Origin: JACQCV01 sp964639675
GTDB lineage: Bacteria > Patescibacteriota > Minisyncoccia > Phycocordibacterales > UBA12445
NCBI GenBank assembly: GCA_964639675.1
Contig: CAZXEK010000055.1
Location: 1-12,946, forward strand
Direction of reading: 5' to 3'
Length of the DNA stretch: 12,946 bases
The position numbers were made by a program, and so were the translations under genes. This document shows, piece after piece, positions 11,938-12,946 of this stretch (the first letter of the stretch is position 1; every line of letters starts with the position of its first letter). The notes beneath the pieces were generated by a model, which worked only from the letters and a program-made list of their open reading frames with translations, had not been told where the DNA came from and ran no database searches.

Positions 11938-12946
11938 TTAGACGATTGCCATCTTCTCTAGGATCTCCTTTAGGATTTTTGATCTAAGGTCTGGATTTTC
12001 TTTAAGGAATGTTCTAGTCGCATCGTAACCTCTACCTAGTTTTTCTTCGCCGTAGTTGTAAGAGTTACCCGATTTTGATATGACACCGAGCTTCTCACCT
12101 AGAGCGATGATTTCGCCCTCCGGCGAGATTCCCTCATTATATACAATATCGAACTCTGCCACCTTGAATGGAGCCGCAACTTTGTTTTTAACAACCTTGG
12201 CACGAGTCCTGGAGCCAACCACATCTTCCCCCTTTTTAATCTGAGCAATTTTCCTAATATCAATCCTAACTGAAGAGTAAAACTTTAAGGCCTTGCCCCC
12301 TGGAGTCGTTTCTGGGTTACCAAACATAACTCCAATTTGCATTCTGATCTGATTTATGAAAATTACCACAGTTTTGGATCTGGCCACAATTGCGGTCATC
12401 TTTCTAAGGGCCTGCGACATTAGCCTAGCCTGTTTTCCCATATGGATCTGCCCCATATCTCCTTCGATCTCGTCTTTGGGTGTGAGTGCGGCCACGGAGT
12501 CAATGACAACCACATCTATCTCGCCAGATCTTATCAAGCTTTCTGCAATTTCAAGTGCCTGTTCGCCATTGTCTGGCTGAGATATGAGAAGTTCGTCAAT
12601 TTTTACACCTAATTTTTTCGAGTAGTCTGGGTCCATCGCATGCTCGGCATCGATAAAGGCACATATTCCGCCCTTCTTTTGTGCTTCAGCGACGACATGT
12701 AGTGCCAGGGTCGTTTTACCTGATGATTCCGGTCCATATATTTCGACAATTCTTCCTCTAGGTAAACCACCAACTCCTAAGGCTATGTCTAGCCCGATCG
12801 AACCTGTCGGTATCGCGTCTATGCCTACCTTCGGTTTATCACCAAGCTTCATGATAGCCCCCTCTCCGAATTTGGTCTGGATGTTTTTTATCGTGTTTTC
12901 TATATTGACGGAGAATTTTTTATCGGTAGAAGTCTCCTTAACAGTA
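11938..12946 (-). CDS. recA: Recombinase RecA, N-terminus outside window
   Basis: The frame is open to the window edge. Thirty-one residues upstream of the ATG at 12852 read as RecA (NTIKNIQTKFGEGAIMKLGD), so that ATG is internal, corresponding to the GSIMRLG region of E. coli RecA. Walker A GPESSGKTT (GRIVEIYGPESSGKTTLALH), then AFIDAEHAMDPDY, Walker B VVVIDSVAALTP, the L1 region GDMGQIHMGKQARLMSQALRK and L2 with FINQIRMQIGVMFGNPETTPGG are all intact. The C-terminus ends EILEKMAIV without the strongly acidic tail of E. coli RecA. RecA forms filaments on single-stranded DNA for strand exchange and coprotease signalling. Its promoter and any LexA box would be outside the window. It converges with the Cas2-like gene. 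Confidence 0.97.
   Translation of the reverse strand, partial: TVKETSTDKKFSVNIENTIKNIQTKFGEGAIMKLGDKPKVGIDAIPTGSIGLDIALGVGGLPRGRIVEIYGPESSGKTTLALHVVAEAQKKGGICAFIDAEHAMDPDYSKKLGVKIDELLISQPDNGEQALEIAESLIRSGEIDVVVIDSVAALTPKDEIEGDMGQIHMGKQARLMSQALRKMTAIVARSKTVVIFINQIRMQIGVMFGNPETTPGGKALKFYSSVRIDIRKIAQIKKGEDVVGSRTRAKVVKNKVAAPFKVAEFDIVYNEGISPEGEIIALGEKLGVISKSGNSYNYGEEKLGRGYDATRTFLKENPDLRSKILKEILEKMAIV

Noticed and set aside
12852..12946. recA starting at the ATG at 12852.
   Set aside because: The upstream in-frame 31 residues are recognisable RecA sequence continuing to the window edge, so the ATG is internal.
1..12946. tRNA or rRNA genes and insertion sequences.
   Set aside because: No cloverleaf with a TTCGA-type T-loop, no rRNA segment and no transposase frame were found when reading both strands by eye; a tRNA scan was not possible here.

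Overview
The window looks like a piece of a small-genome bacterium of the Candidate Phyla Radiation (Patescibacteria), most likely Parcubacteria-like. This is inferred from gene style, not from a marker search: compact gene packing, moderately AT-rich sequence, a LolD-type ATPase, FtsX-type permease and very long MacA-type adaptor in one operon, a stand-alone MetRS-type tRNA-binding protein, an Obg that ends after its G domain, and a solitary PaaX/Cas2-like regulator with no CRISPR. TGA is used as a stop (in the ATGA overlaps), which argues against the code-25 lineages.

Layout. 1-528 (-): 5'-proximal part of a SAM methyltransferase, divergent from 599-1357 (+), an RlmB/TrmH-type 2'-O-ribose methyltransferase. 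1463-5186 (-): a three-gene efflux or export operon read as adaptor, ATPase, permease. 5268-5531 (-): a small membrane protein with a Cys-containing tail and its own terminator. 5700-7915 (+): glutaredoxin-like protein, thioredoxin-reductase-like flavoprotein and Obg GTPase. 7916-8516: a palindrome-rich segment and a two-gene minus-strand operon of tiny membrane proteins with a near-consensus promoter; one of the two is a 50-residue GTG-start gene. 8517-10091 (+): tRNA-binding protein, a two-segment membrane protein with a helical tail, and a SAM methyltransferase carrying an in-frame palindrome. 10159-11136 (+): ECF-like sigma factor, a possible 33-residue coupled ORF and a small membrane protein. 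11161-11896: a winged-helix plus Cas2-like gene enclosed by 39-45 bp inverted repeats. 11938-12946 (-): recA, cut by the window end.

How the genes relate. Housekeeping functions (translation and rRNA modification, redox, ribosome-associated GTPase, recombination) alternate with envelope functions (exporter, small membrane proteins) and likely regulatory ones (sigma factor with membrane partner, Cas2-like repressor). Several genes appear to be transcribed as leaderless mRNAs: an extended -10 box TGnTAnnnT sits exactly six bases before the ATG of the adaptor, tRNA-binding and sigma genes. In contrast, the tiny minus-strand membrane genes have strong AGGAGG ribosome-binding sites and a 5' leader.

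The most unusual object is the Cas2-like gene and its flanks. Its two flanks are 38/39 identical in inverted orientation. The upstream copy is a symmetric composite dyad that overlaps the putative promoter. This fits an autoregulatory operator system, a very small mobile cassette, or both.
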